14,581 nt of DNA, from the NCBI GenBank assembly GCA_000720375.1, contig JOAA01000074.1:1-14581 (forward strand). The letters run 5' to 3'. The position numbers and the translations under genes were made by a program. Below the pieces are notes generated by a model, which was given only the letters and a program-made list of their open reading frames with translations, had not been told where the DNA came from and made no database searches. The DNA is from Rhodococcus rhodnii. Its GTDB lineage: Bacteria > Actinomycetota > Actinomycetes > Mycobacteriales > Pseudonocardiaceae. Positions 6,251 through 13,172 of this stretch are shown in pieces (positions within the stretch are counted from its first letter, which is position 1; each line of letters starts with the position of its first letter).

Positions 6251-6793
6251 ATGAGCCAGCCAGAGCAGAACGGCAAGGACGACGCACACCACGTGGTCGT
6301 GGTGGGACCGGACGGGTCTCCACTGGGCGCCGCGCGCATTCCGGACGGCTCGGACAAGGCCGACAACGCCGAGACGATCGGCGACATGGTCGAGCAGCCC
6401 GCCAAGGTGATGCGGATCGGGACCATGATCAAACAGCTGCTCGAGGAGGTCAGGGCCGCTCCTCTCGACGAGGCCAGCCGCACGCGCCTCAAGGAGATCC
6501 ACGCCTCCTCGATCAAGGAACTCGAGGAGGGTCTGGCCCCTGAGCTGCGGGACGAGCTGGACCGGCTGACGCTGCCGTTCACCGACGACAGTGTGCCGTC
6601 GGACGCCGAGCTGCGGATCGCTCAGGCACAGCTCGTCGGCTGGTTGGAGGGTCTTTTCGCGGGCATTCAGACCGCGTTGTTCGCGCAGCAGATGTCCGCG
6701 CGCGTGCAGCTCGAGCAGATGCGCCGCGGCGCCCTGCCGCCTGGTCTGGGCGAGCAGCAGCCGCACGACGCGACACGTGGCCAATACCTCTAG
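6251..6793 (+). CDS. bpa: Bacterial proteasome activator Bpa (Rv3780-like)
   Basis: This protein of about 180 residues has a variable acidic N-terminus followed by a highly conserved helical part. That part starts at VEQPAKVMRIGTMIKQLLEE (about 47-66) and includes PSDAELRIAQAQLVGWLEGL and IQTALFAQQMSARVQLEQM. It ends in GQYL, the C-terminal tail by which Bpa rings dock on the 20S proteasome core and open its gate. Bpa promotes ATP-independent degradation of unfolded proteins. The start chosen is ATG 6251, with AGGA 6239-6242 upstream; ATG 6242 and ATG 6197 are in-frame alternatives. The location before galactan genes is the mycobacterial one (Rv3780 then Rv3781-Rv3783). Confidence 0.93.
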   Translation: MSQPEQNGKDDAHHVVVVGPDGSPLGAARIPDGSDKADNAETIGDMVEQPAKVMRIGTMIKQLLEEVRAAPLDEASRTRLKEIHASSIKELEEGLAPELRDELDRLTLPFTDDSVPSDAELRIAQAQLVGWLEGLFAGIQTALFAQQMSARVQLEQMRRGALPPGLGEQQPHDATRGQYL

Positions 6794-6829
6794 AGGCAAC
6801 TCGGCGGGGGCGCTGGGCGTCTCCACTAC

Positions 6830-7390
6830 GTGCGGGGATGGATCAAAGCCGTCCTGGTAGCTGGGGTTGTCGTGGTGTTCGCTGGATCACTTTTCGGGCT
6901 GTGGAGCTTCAAGGTGATCGGCTACGACACGGTCAGTGGCCAGGCCACATTCGACATCAGAGGCGTCGTCGGGCCGGACACCGGTCCGACGTGCCCGGCC
7001 GATCGGCGCTACGTCGACGAGCAGCCGAAAGGGCTGCGTGACGACGTGCTGCCGGAGTTCGAGAAGATCAAGGCCGAGGCCCGCAAGAACAACGTCACGT
7101 TGTGCCTGAACGACGGCAAACGCAGCTCTCGCCAGCAACAGGCGCAATTCGACGACTATGTCCGGCGGTACGGCAGCGCGGAGGAGGCCCGCAAACACGT
7201 CCTGCCTGCCGGTCGGTCGATGCACGAACTGGGCACCGCGATCGACGTCCAGCCGTTGTCGGCGGCCAGCTGGCTGGAACGCACCGCAGGCTCATACGGC
7301 TGGTGCAGACGTTATGAGAACGAGCCATGGCACTTCGAATACGACCCGAATTACCGCGCCGGATGCCCGGCCATGCTGCCGCATGCCTAG
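6830..7390 (+). CDS. M15-family D-alanyl-D-alanine carboxypeptidase (VanY-like), membrane anchored
   Basis: The protein has 186 residues. One N-terminal membrane segment (AVLVAGVVVVFAGSLFGLW, about 7-25) serves as an uncleaved anchor, placing the enzyme outside the membrane. The zinc site is SMHELGTAID (130-139; ligands His132 and Asp139), with the second His in EPWHFEY (His168) and probable catalytic Glu165. NDGKRSSRQQQAQFDDY (94-110) resembles the substrate-side segment of VanY/M15 enzymes. It should trim the terminal D-Ala from peptidoglycan stem peptides. The start is GTG 6830; no clear ribosome site is seen, but this start gives the complete anchor. It follows bpa by 36 bp and may be co-transcribed. 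Four Cys in the mature part may form disulfides. Confidence 0.88.
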   Translation: MRGWIKAVLVAGVVVVFAGSLFGLWSFKVIGYDTVSGQATFDIRGVVGPDTGPTCPADRRYVDEQPKGLRDDVLPEFEKIKAEARKNNVTLCLNDGKRSSRQQQAQFDDYVRRYGSAEEARKHVLPAGRSMHELGTAIDVQPLSAASWLERTAGSYGWCRRYENEPWHFEYDPNYRAGCPAMLPHA

Positions 7391-7436
7391 CGGACTTACC
7401 ATGCCTTTTCATGCGCAGCACAGGTGTGGGTGAGCC

Positions 7437-7456
7437 CGGTGACCGACCGGTCACCG
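7437..7456. promoter_or_regulatory. Perfect 9-bp inverted repeat before the galactan-export operon
   Basis: CGGTGACCG (7437-7445) and CGGTCACCG (7448-7456) are separated by 2 bp. The near-absent loop suits a dimeric DNA-binding protein better than a terminator hairpin. It ends 20 bp before the -10 box, where the -35 region should be, so a bound regulator would block the promoter. It lies 46 bp after the carboxypeptidase stop, so a terminator role is not excluded. Confidence 0.6.
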
Positions 7457-7476
7457 AAGGGGTGAATGGCCGCCGG

Positions 7477-7482
7477 TACTCT
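7477..7482 (+). promoter_or_regulatory. -10 element of the wzm-wzt-glfT1 operon
   Basis: TACTCT ends 8 nt before GTG 7491 and fits TANNNT, so the operon mRNA may be leaderless. No TTGACA-like -35 is visible at the standard distance. Confidence 0.45.
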
Positions 7483-7490
7483 CGGGAACC

Positions 7491-8420
7491 GTGCATGCGA
7501 CGAGCACGATCGACCGACCGATGACGGCGGCAGAAAAGCCTCTCGACAACCCCAGCCGGACCTTCGGCCGGGCGTGGGAGGACATCCGGAGCGGTATCAA
7601 GCAGCGTGACCTGTGGGGCCACCTCGGCTGGCAGGACATCAAGCAGCGGTATCGCCGCTCGGTGATCGGACCACTGTGGATCACCATGAGCATGGCGGTC
7701 ACCGCCGCCGGTCTCGGCATCCTCTACTCCACGCTGTTCAAGGCGAACATCGGGACGTTCCTGCCGTATCTGACGGTCGGCTTCATCGTCTGGAACTTCA
7801 TCGTCGGCTGTGTGACCGAAGGCACTGAGACCTTCATCGCCAACGAGGGCCTGATCAAGCACCTGCCCGCGCCGCTGACGGTCTACGCGCTGCGCACGGT
7901 GTGGCGGCTGACCCTGATGATGGCGCACAACCTGCTGGTCTACTTCGTCGTACTCGCGATCTTCTTCAGTGCTCTGACCACGGCGAACTACCAGATGACG
8001 GCTGGCGGAATCCTGCAGCCGGGTCTCGACTGGACCGTGGTGCTGGCCATCCCCGCGTTCTTCCTGATCGCGTTGAACGGTGTCTGGGTGGCGCTGCTGT
8101 TCGGCATCATCTCGACCCGTTACCGCGACATCCCGCAGGTCATCAACGCGCTGATCCAGCTGGTGTTCTTCATGACGCCGATCGTCTGGTCGGCCGACAT
8201 CCTGCACGACCGCCTCGGTGCGGGCACCGAGCTGTGGAAGACCCTGGTGCTCGAGCTCAACCCGCTGTACCACTACGTCGAGATCATCCGCGCTCCGCTG
8301 ATCGGCAGCGCGCAGAGCTGGCACCACTGGGTGATCGTCGGCGGCATCACCCTGGTCGGCTGGGCATTGGCACTAGTGGCGCTGCGCAACTACCGCGCGC
8401 GCGTCCCCTACTGGGTCTGA
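7491..8420 (+). CDS. wzm: ABC transporter permease for galactan export (Wzm / Rv3783-like)
   Basis: This 309-residue ABC-2 type permease has a cytoplasmic N-terminus with the family signature DLWGHLGWQDIKQRYRRSVI (about 40-59). About six membrane segments follow, among them GPLWITMSMAVTAAGLGILY, YLTVGFIVWNFIVG, LLVYFVVLAIFFSAL, VVLAIPAFFLIALNGVWVAL and a last one near the C-terminus. It ends in RARVPYWV. With Wzt it should flip the lipid-linked galactan or its precursor across the plasma membrane. GTG 7491 is used because of the promoter box 8 nt before it; ATG 7521 is an alternative. The next gene follows after 18 bp. Permease, ATPase and GlfT1 are grouped as in Rv3781-Rv3783. Confidence 0.92.
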   Translation: MHATSTIDRPMTAAEKPLDNPSRTFGRAWEDIRSGIKQRDLWGHLGWQDIKQRYRRSVIGPLWITMSMAVTAAGLGILYSTLFKANIGTFLPYLTVGFIVWNFIVGCVTEGTETFIANEGLIKHLPAPLTVYALRTVWRLTLMMAHNLLVYFVVLAIFFSALTTANYQMTAGGILQPGLDWTVVLAIPAFFLIALNGVWVALLFGIISTRYRDIPQVINALIQLVFFMTPIVWSADILHDRLGAGTELWKTLVLELNPLYHYVEIIRAPLIGSAQSWHHWVIVGGITLVGWALALVALRNYRARVPYWV

Positions 8421-8438
8421 GTGAGGCGAGGACAGCAC

Positions 8439-9245
8439 ATGGTCAGCATCGACGTCTGGAACGCCTCGGTCGACTTCCCGATCTTCGACGCGAAAACCCG
8501 TTCGCTGAAGAAGGCCGTGCTCGGCAAGGTCGGCGGCACGATCGCCTCCGACAGCCGGGTCCCGGTGATCGAGGCCCTCAAGGACATCAACCTCTCGCTC
8601 AAGGACGGCGACCGCGTCGCACTGGTCGGCCACAACGGCGCGGGCAAGTCCACCCTGCTGCGGCTGCTCTCGGGCATCTACGAGCCGGTCACCGGCGGGT
8701 CGAAGATCGTCGGCAAGATCGCCCCGGTGTTCGACCTCGGGGTCGGCATGGACCCGGAGATCTCCGGGATCGAGAACATCATGATCCGCGGGCTGTTCTT
8801 GGGCATGAGCCGCAAGCAGATGGAGTCGAAGATCGACGACATCGCGGAGTTCAGTGAACTCGGCGACTTCCTGCAGATGCCGCTGCGGGCGTACTCGACC
8901 GGTATGCGCGTGCGGCTGGCGCTGGGCATCGTGACCTCGATCGACCCGGAGATCCTGATCCTGGACGAGGGCATCGGCGCGGTGGACGCGGCGTTCATGG
9001 ACAAGGCCCGCGACCGGCTGACCGACCTGGTGAAGCGCTCCGGTCTGCTGGTCTTCGCGTCGCACTCGGACGATCTGCTGATGGAGCTGTGCGACTCGGC
9101 GATCTGGATGGACGGCGGCCGGATGAAGATGCAGGGCAGCCTGCGTGAGGTGCTGACCGCATACAAGGGCCGAGATCCGTACGAGAACCTCAGCCAGGAG
9201 ATGCTCGAGCGCCTTGGCGTGACCGCGGGTGGCGATCCTCGATGA
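8439..9245 (+). CDS. wzt: ABC transporter ATPase for galactan export (Wzt / Rv3781-like)
   Basis: The protein has 268 residues. Family-typical VDFPIFDAKTRSLKKAVLG (about 11-29) precedes the nucleotide-binding domain. This has Walker A GHNGAGKST (about 68-76), a Q-loop-region segment PVFDLGVGMDPEISG, a signature segment YSTGMRVRLALG (in place of LSGGQ) and Walker B EILILDEG, with a switch His in FASHSDDL. It lacks the extra C-terminal carbohydrate-binding domain seen in some Wzt proteins. ATG 8439 is preferred over GTG 8421 because GGCGAGG (8425-8431) sits 7 nt upstream. Its stop overlaps the glfT1 start (ATGA), implying coupled translation. Confidence 0.93.
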   Translation: MVSIDVWNASVDFPIFDAKTRSLKKAVLGKVGGTIASDSRVPVIEALKDINLSLKDGDRVALVGHNGAGKSTLLRLLSGIYEPVTGGSKIVGKIAPVFDLGVGMDPEISGIENIMIRGLFLGMSRKQMESKIDDIAEFSELGDFLQMPLRAYSTGMRVRLALGIVTSIDPEILILDEGIGAVDAAFMDKARDRLTDLVKRSGLLVFASHSDDLLMELCDSAIWMDGGRMKMQGSLREVLTAYKGRDPYENLSQEMLERLGVTAGGDPR

Positions 9246-10141
9246 ACAAGGCGCTGGGACCGGACTCCGTTGTCGCTGTCGTCGTCACGCGGCACCGGCG
9301 TGAGCTGCTTGTCGACTCGCTGAAGATCCTGGGCGCGCAGACCCGCCCGCCGGACCATCTGATCGTGGTCGACAACGGACCGGACCAGCCGGTCGAAGAC
9401 CTCGTGAACGCGGCCGCGGTGCCGTCGACCTACCTCGTGTCGCACCGGAACCTCGGTGGTGCCGGTGGTTTCGCGCTGGGCATTCTGCACGCCCTCGCGA
9501 TGGGCGCGGAGTGGGTGTGGCTGGCCGACGACGACGGCAGGCCCGCGGACGAGAACGTGCTGGAAGTCCTGCTGAGCGAGGCGAAGCGGCGTGGGCTGGC
9601 GGAGATCTCGCCGGTCGTCGCGAACATCAACACCCCGGAGACGCTGGCGTTCCCGTTGCGTCGCGGTTTGACGTGGAAGCGCCAGACCTCCGAGCTCGGC
9701 ACGGATTTCCTGCCAGGGATCGCTTCGCTGTTCAACGGCGCCTTGTTCCGTGCGTCCACTTTGGACGTCGTCGGGGTGCCGGACTACCGCTTGTTCGTGC
9801 GCGGTGACGAGGTCGAGGTGCACCGCAGGCTGGTGCGCTCGGGGTTGCCGTTCGGCACGTCGTTGCGCGTGACGTACTTGCACCCGGACGGTTCGGACGA
9901 GTTCAAGCCGATGCTCGGCGGCCGGTTCCACGCACAGGACCCGGACAACGACGTCAAGCGCTACTACACGTACCGCAACCGCGGCTACCTGTTGTCCCGC
10001 CCGGGAATGCGCAAGATCGGCGCGCTCGAGGTCCTGCGGTTCGGCCTGTACTTCCTGACCGTGCGCAAGGACCCCAAGGCGTTCCTGCAGTGGCTCAAGC
10101 TCGTCCGCCAGGGCCAACGTGAACACTTCTTCCGCTACTGA
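9242..10141 (+). CDS. glfT1: Galactofuranosyltransferase GlfT1-like, GT2 family (Rv3782-like)
   Basis: This 299-residue GT-A glycosyltransferase matches the GlfT1 length. It starts with VVAVVVTRHRRELLVDSL and has IVVDNGP (41-47), NLGGAGGFALGI (70-81) and the metal-binding triad in WLADDDGRP (Asp96-98). FVRGDEVEVHRRL (about 180-192) contributes the acidic acceptor-site segment. GlfT1 adds the first galactofuranose units from UDP-Galf to the lipid-linked rhamnosyl-GlcNAc linker, starting galactan before export. The start ATG 9242 overlaps the wzt stop by 4 bp. Its last 47 bp overlap the end of lanKC on the other strand. Confidence 0.9.
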   Translation: MNKALGPDSVVAVVVTRHRRELLVDSLKILGAQTRPPDHLIVVDNGPDQPVEDLVNAAAVPSTYLVSHRNLGGAGGFALGILHALAMGAEWVWLADDDGRPADENVLEVLLSEAKRRGLAEISPVVANINTPETLAFPLRRGLTWKRQTSELGTDFLPGIASLFNGALFRASTLDVVGVPDYRLFVRGDEVEVHRRLVRSGLPFGTSLRVTYLHPDGSDEFKPMLGGRFHAQDPDNDVKRYYTYRNRGYLLSRPGMRKIGALEVLRFGLYFLTVRKDPKAFLQWLKLVRQGQREHFFRY

Positions 10142-12683
10142 CGCTTTCCAGCCCGAACACCGCGAGTGCGGTGTTGTCACTTAGAAAAGGCAGCAGCTGC
10201 ACTCCGTCCAAAGCGGACGCCAGCGCCAGCAGCACGCCCGCGCTGCCGGTGGCGACGTCCATCGACAGCCGGAACAAGTGCGTGCCGGGGAAGGCGATGT
10301 GGCCCTGGTACGGCACGGCATGCAACGCCAGCCATTCCAGGTGCTGATCCAGGGCCCGCGACGCGAGCGGGTCCGGGTCCCGGCGTAAGCCTGTGGCCAG
10401 TGCGCCGATCAGACCGGCACGGCCGAGCATCAGCCCGGGCTGGATCACGAACTCGGCCAGCAGCGCCCGGCGCAGCCTCGGCAGTTCGCTCGCCACGGAC
10501 GCTGCGGGCCACGCGGTCAGCAGTTCCTCCACCGCGATCGCGATGCCCGCACTGCCCACTTCCAAGTACGGCAACGTGTTCTGCCGGTCGCGGACTTGCA
10601 ACGAGCCGTCCGGTGTCCGCGCGCACTCCATCAGGTCACGACGGATTGCCAGGTCAGCGTGGTCGAGCCAGCTGCGGTCCCTGGTGCGTTCGAAGAGCCG
10701 GACGAACAGCAGCGCGGGCCCGGACCAGCCGTGCATCAGCCCGGCGCGGCCACGCGTCGGCAGGGATGCGTTGTCCAGCATGTGGATCAGCCGGCCGCCG
10801 ATCTCGATCGCGTGCCACAGATGCCCGGCGTCCTGCCTGCTGGCCGCGAGGTGCAGCAGGTTGAGCCCGATCCCGGCCAGTCCGGTGCGCAGGCTGTGGC
10901 AGGTGATCGACGACAGCTGCGGCTCGACCTTTTCGATCAGCTCGTCGGCGTCGTCGTGGTAGCCGAAGTTGTCCAGTACGTGGATCGTGCCGTGCGCGCC
11001 GTCCCAGAATCCCGCTGTGACAGGGGGTTGCTTGCGGACCGCGTCGATGAGCCATTTCTCGTGCGCGGGAAAACGTCCGAAACCACTGACGTCCAACGCG
11101 TGCAGCACGCCGGCGGCGCCGTAGCCGAAGCCTGTGCCGCCGGTGGCGAACTGCTGGATGTCGCCTGGGAAAAGGCGATCCGTGCGGTGTGGCGTCGCGC
11201 TGGCGAGCACACCGTCCGCAATGGACCGGCGGACCGACGTCCAGTTGATCTCCGGCTGGTCCAGCGGGGTGCGCCTGCGGGCCGAACGCGCCGAGCGTGG
11301 CCGCAGCTCGGCAAGGACTTCTTCGAGGTAGCCCAGCGGCAGGTCGAACCGTTTGCGGACCTGGCGGACGAAGTCGGCGAGCTTGTCCGGTTCGAGGTCC
11401 AGCACCATCGTCATCGGCAGGAACATCCACAGCCGCAGCACGGCGAATGCGTAGCGGTCGACTTCGTATCCGCTGCGGTCGGCGGGCGCGCGGAACCCCG
11501 GCGTGCCGCCGCTGGGCCTGCGCCGGTCCACGGCGGGAAACGCCAGCTCGAAGTCCACAAGGGACACTGAATCGTCGTCGTCGACAACGATGTTGCGGTC
11601 ATTGAGGTCGCCGTACACCAGGCCACGGCGGTGCACGTCGGCCAGGACGCGTTCGACCCTGGCCAACAGCGCCAGCGCGCGTTCGACGTACCGGCTGCGA
11701 TCGGATTTGGTCAGATCCCGTTGTGTCAGTGGATAGTTGCGGGCGAGCCAGCGGCTGAGCGGAACCCCTGGCATCGGGCTGATCAACAGGATCTCGTTGC
11801 CCGCCACCGAAATCCGGCCTCGCAGTTCCGGCGTTCCCGGCACGCCTGCGAGCCGGATCAGCGTCCGGGCTTCGCGGTCGAGTCTGGTCACCGCGTCGGT
11901 GCCGTCCGGGTCCAGACCGGTGTGCGGCCGGGCCTCCTTGAGCACGACCTGACGGCCGTCGGAGCGGCGGTTGGCCAGATACACACCGCCCGCGTTGGTT
12001 TGCTGCAGGACCTTCACGACCTGGTACCTGGCAGCCTCGCCTGGTTGCTGTGCGTTGAGGTGCCGTCGGAGGAAATCGGGCACTTCGAGCCAATCGGGCA
12101 GGCCAACCGGCTCGGGAACGACTTCGCCGTCCGGACGTTCGAGGGCCGGTATCACCGCACCCCGTGAATCGGTGATCATACGTTCGACAAATCCACCGTA
12201 CCGCACGTAAAGCGGCCCGTCGGCATACCGCAAGTCGCCAGGGATATACGGACCACACACCCCGTCCAGTTGGCGGTTCAGGTCCTCAAGAACGTGTTTC
12301 AGCTGACGGTCCCCGATCGGGTAAATCGTGATCAATTTTCCACTCGCCGACCGATCGGCGTACTTCCCGTTGCGATTCGCGTAAATACGGGGTGAGCGCA
12401 GAAATTTGAACGGCAGCCGGGCGGCGACGCAGTAGGGCCGTACCACTTCGAGCACCCGCGTGACATCGGCGCCGGTCGCGGCCACGTGCACCTTCCACCC
12501 CTGCATCGGCAGGTCCACACCCTCGGGAAGGCAGACGTGCCAATCGCCGCGGTCGAACCGGCGCCACCCCGTGGCACAACCAGAAAGCGAACTGACCCAA
12601 CTTTCCAGCGTCTCGATTCCATAACCATCGGCGTCATAGAAGTAACGATCCGCGAAACAGAACGCCTCATAACGCAGATCCAT
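10095..12683 (-). CDS. Class III lanthipeptide synthetase LanKC (lyase-kinase-cyclase)
   Basis: The protein has 862 residues. The N-terminal phospho-Ser/Thr lyase domain has LPFKFLRSPRIY, KYADRSASGKLITIYP (about 107-122) and GPLYVRYGGF (156-165). The kinase domain has the ATP-binding Lys in VLKEARP (Lys249), the catalytic loop YGDLNDRN (Asp359) and DFE (377-379) in place of DFG. The LanC-like cyclase domain starts at about 481. Its zinc-site positions read LMHGWSG, YLEVGSAG and LMLGRAG: the Cys of WCYG and the Cys-His pair are missing, as in class III rather than class IV enzymes. It should phosphorylate, eliminate and cyclise Ser/Thr/Cys of a precursor peptide. ATG 12683 matches the family start (MDLRYEAFCFADRYFYD) and has GGGGAGG 11 nt upstream. 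No precursor or dedicated ABC exporter is adjacent. Confidence 0.92.
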   Translation of the reverse strand: MDLRYEAFCFADRYFYDADGYGIETLESWVSSLSGCATGWRRFDRGDWHVCLPEGVDLPMQGWKVHVAATGADVTRVLEVVRPYCVAARLPFKFLRSPRIYANRNGKYADRSASGKLITIYPIGDRQLKHVLEDLNRQLDGVCGPYIPGDLRYADGPLYVRYGGFVERMITDSRGAVIPALERPDGEVVPEPVGLPDWLEVPDFLRRHLNAQQPGEAARYQVVKVLQQTNAGGVYLANRRSDGRQVVLKEARPHTGLDPDGTDAVTRLDREARTLIRLAGVPGTPELRGRISVAGNEILLISPMPGVPLSRWLARNYPLTQRDLTKSDRSRYVERALALLARVERVLADVHRRGLVYGDLNDRNIVVDDDDSVSLVDFELAFPAVDRRRPSGGTPGFRAPADRSGYEVDRYAFAVLRLWMFLPMTMVLDLEPDKLADFVRQVRKRFDLPLGYLEEVLAELRPRSARSARRRTPLDQPEINWTSVRRSIADGVLASATPHRTDRLFPGDIQQFATGGTGFGYGAAGVLHALDVSGFGRFPAHEKWLIDAVRKQPPVTAGFWDGAHGTIHVLDNFGYHDDADELIEKVEPQLSSITCHSLRTGLAGIGLNLLHLAASRQDAGHLWHAIEIGGRLIHMLDNASLPTRGRAGLMHGWSGPALLFVRLFERTRDRSWLDHADLAIRRDLMECARTPDGSLQVRDRQNTLPYLEVGSAGIAIAVEELLTAWPAASVASELPRLRRALLAEFVIQPGLMLGRAGLIGALATGLRRDPDPLASRALDQHLEWLALHAVPYQGHIAFPGTHLFRLSMDVATGSAGVLLALASALDGVQLLPFLSDNTALAVFGLESVSSGRSVHVGPGGRA
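10156..10175 (+). terminator. glfT1 terminator hairpin embedded in the lanKC 3' coding end
   Basis: AACACCGC (10156-10163) pairs perfectly with GCGGTGTT (10168-10175) around a GAGT loop, 14 bp after the glfT1 stop. It lies inside the last codons of lanKC, so the same bases encode protein on one strand and probably end transcription of the galactan operon on the other. Confidence 0.65.
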
Positions 12684-12986
12684 GCCGGCAAGCGCCTCCC
12701 CAATCGAAACCCGCCATTCGCGCCCAAGCAGGAAATAATTTCCGCACGAAACCAAGGACAGGTCGATCCGCCGTTCGAGGGTTCACACTGCCAATTAGAC
12801 GACTCGCCGCATTTGCTACTGCCGAGTATCCGAGAGCGGTCTGTCAGAAAATGACGAAAACCACCCGATCGCCGCCGCTCACTAAGCCATATGCAGCATT
12901 GCCGCACAGTCCATCCCGGACTATCGATAGCTACGGAGAGTAGTGGATCTACCGAGAGTGTGTCGCCTGATAAGAGGTTCACTCCA
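12684..12986. other. Divergent intergenic region upstream of lanKC
   Basis: This stretch is clearly richer in A and T than its surroundings. It contains a perfect 10-bp palindrome CTATCGATAG (12921-12930). I find no ORF with the conserved class III leader pattern (L-D/E-L-Q) here on either strand. A TTG at 12755 extends the lanKC frame but lacks support. The region probably holds the lanKC promoter; no exact boxes can be named. Confidence 0.45.
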
Positions 12987-13061
12987 ATGACGCTTGACAG
13001 CGGCATTAGTGTCCTTGACGTGCATCGCATGTTTCCGATCACCCCGCCGCCGGCCGCCTAG
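12987..13061 (+). CDS. Candidate 24-aa peptide ORF (precursor-like or leader peptide)
   Basis: ATG 12987 is preceded by AAGAGG (12972-12977) at 9 nt, a good ribosome site. The ORF starts MTLDSGISV, continues LDVHRM and ends FPITPPPAA before TAG 13059-13061. VLDVHRM resembles the LDLQxM recognition motif in leaders of class III lanthipeptide precursors, and lanKC lies divergently next door. However, the peptide has no Cys and no S/T-rich core. Alternatively the PPP run just before the stop could stall ribosomes, making this a regulatory leader for the transporter 111 bp downstream. It may also be chance. Translation is unproven. Confidence 0.35.
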   Translation: MTLDSGISVLDVHRMFPITPPPAA

Positions 13062-13104
13062 GCGGGGCCGAGCTGCCACCACGCGCGGACGTGACTGCCG
13101 CGCG
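13054..13104 (+). promoter_or_regulatory. Palindrome and hairpin between the small ORF and the transporter
   Basis: CCGCCTAGGCGG (13054-13065) is a perfect 12-bp palindrome that contains the TAG stop of the small ORF. CGCGCGG (13082-13088) pairs with CCGCGCG (13098-13104) around a 9-nt loop. Together they could form a structured 5' region for the transporter gene, such as an attenuator. Confidence 0.4.
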
Positions 13105-13172
13105 CTGTGAACCATGCCTGATCGCCCCGCAGACGAACAGCATCTGTTCCTTCTGCGCTGGAGCGTTTTTCC

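Noticed and set aside
7095..8327. 410-aa minus-strand frame opposite the carboxypeptidase and wzm
   Set aside because: It mirrors strongly conserved genes on the plus strand and has low-complexity His/Gln/Arg/Asp composition typical of antisense frames in high-GC DNA.
8678..10180. 500-aa minus-strand frame opposite wzt and glfT1
   Set aside because: It is antisense to two clearly recognised enzymes; no domain is visible in it.
12332..13042. Minus-strand frame with SSKCGESSNWQC and STCPW that looks like a lanthipeptide core
   Set aside because: It runs on without a stop deep into lanKC in another frame, lacks a ribosome site and lacks an L-D-L-Q leader motif.
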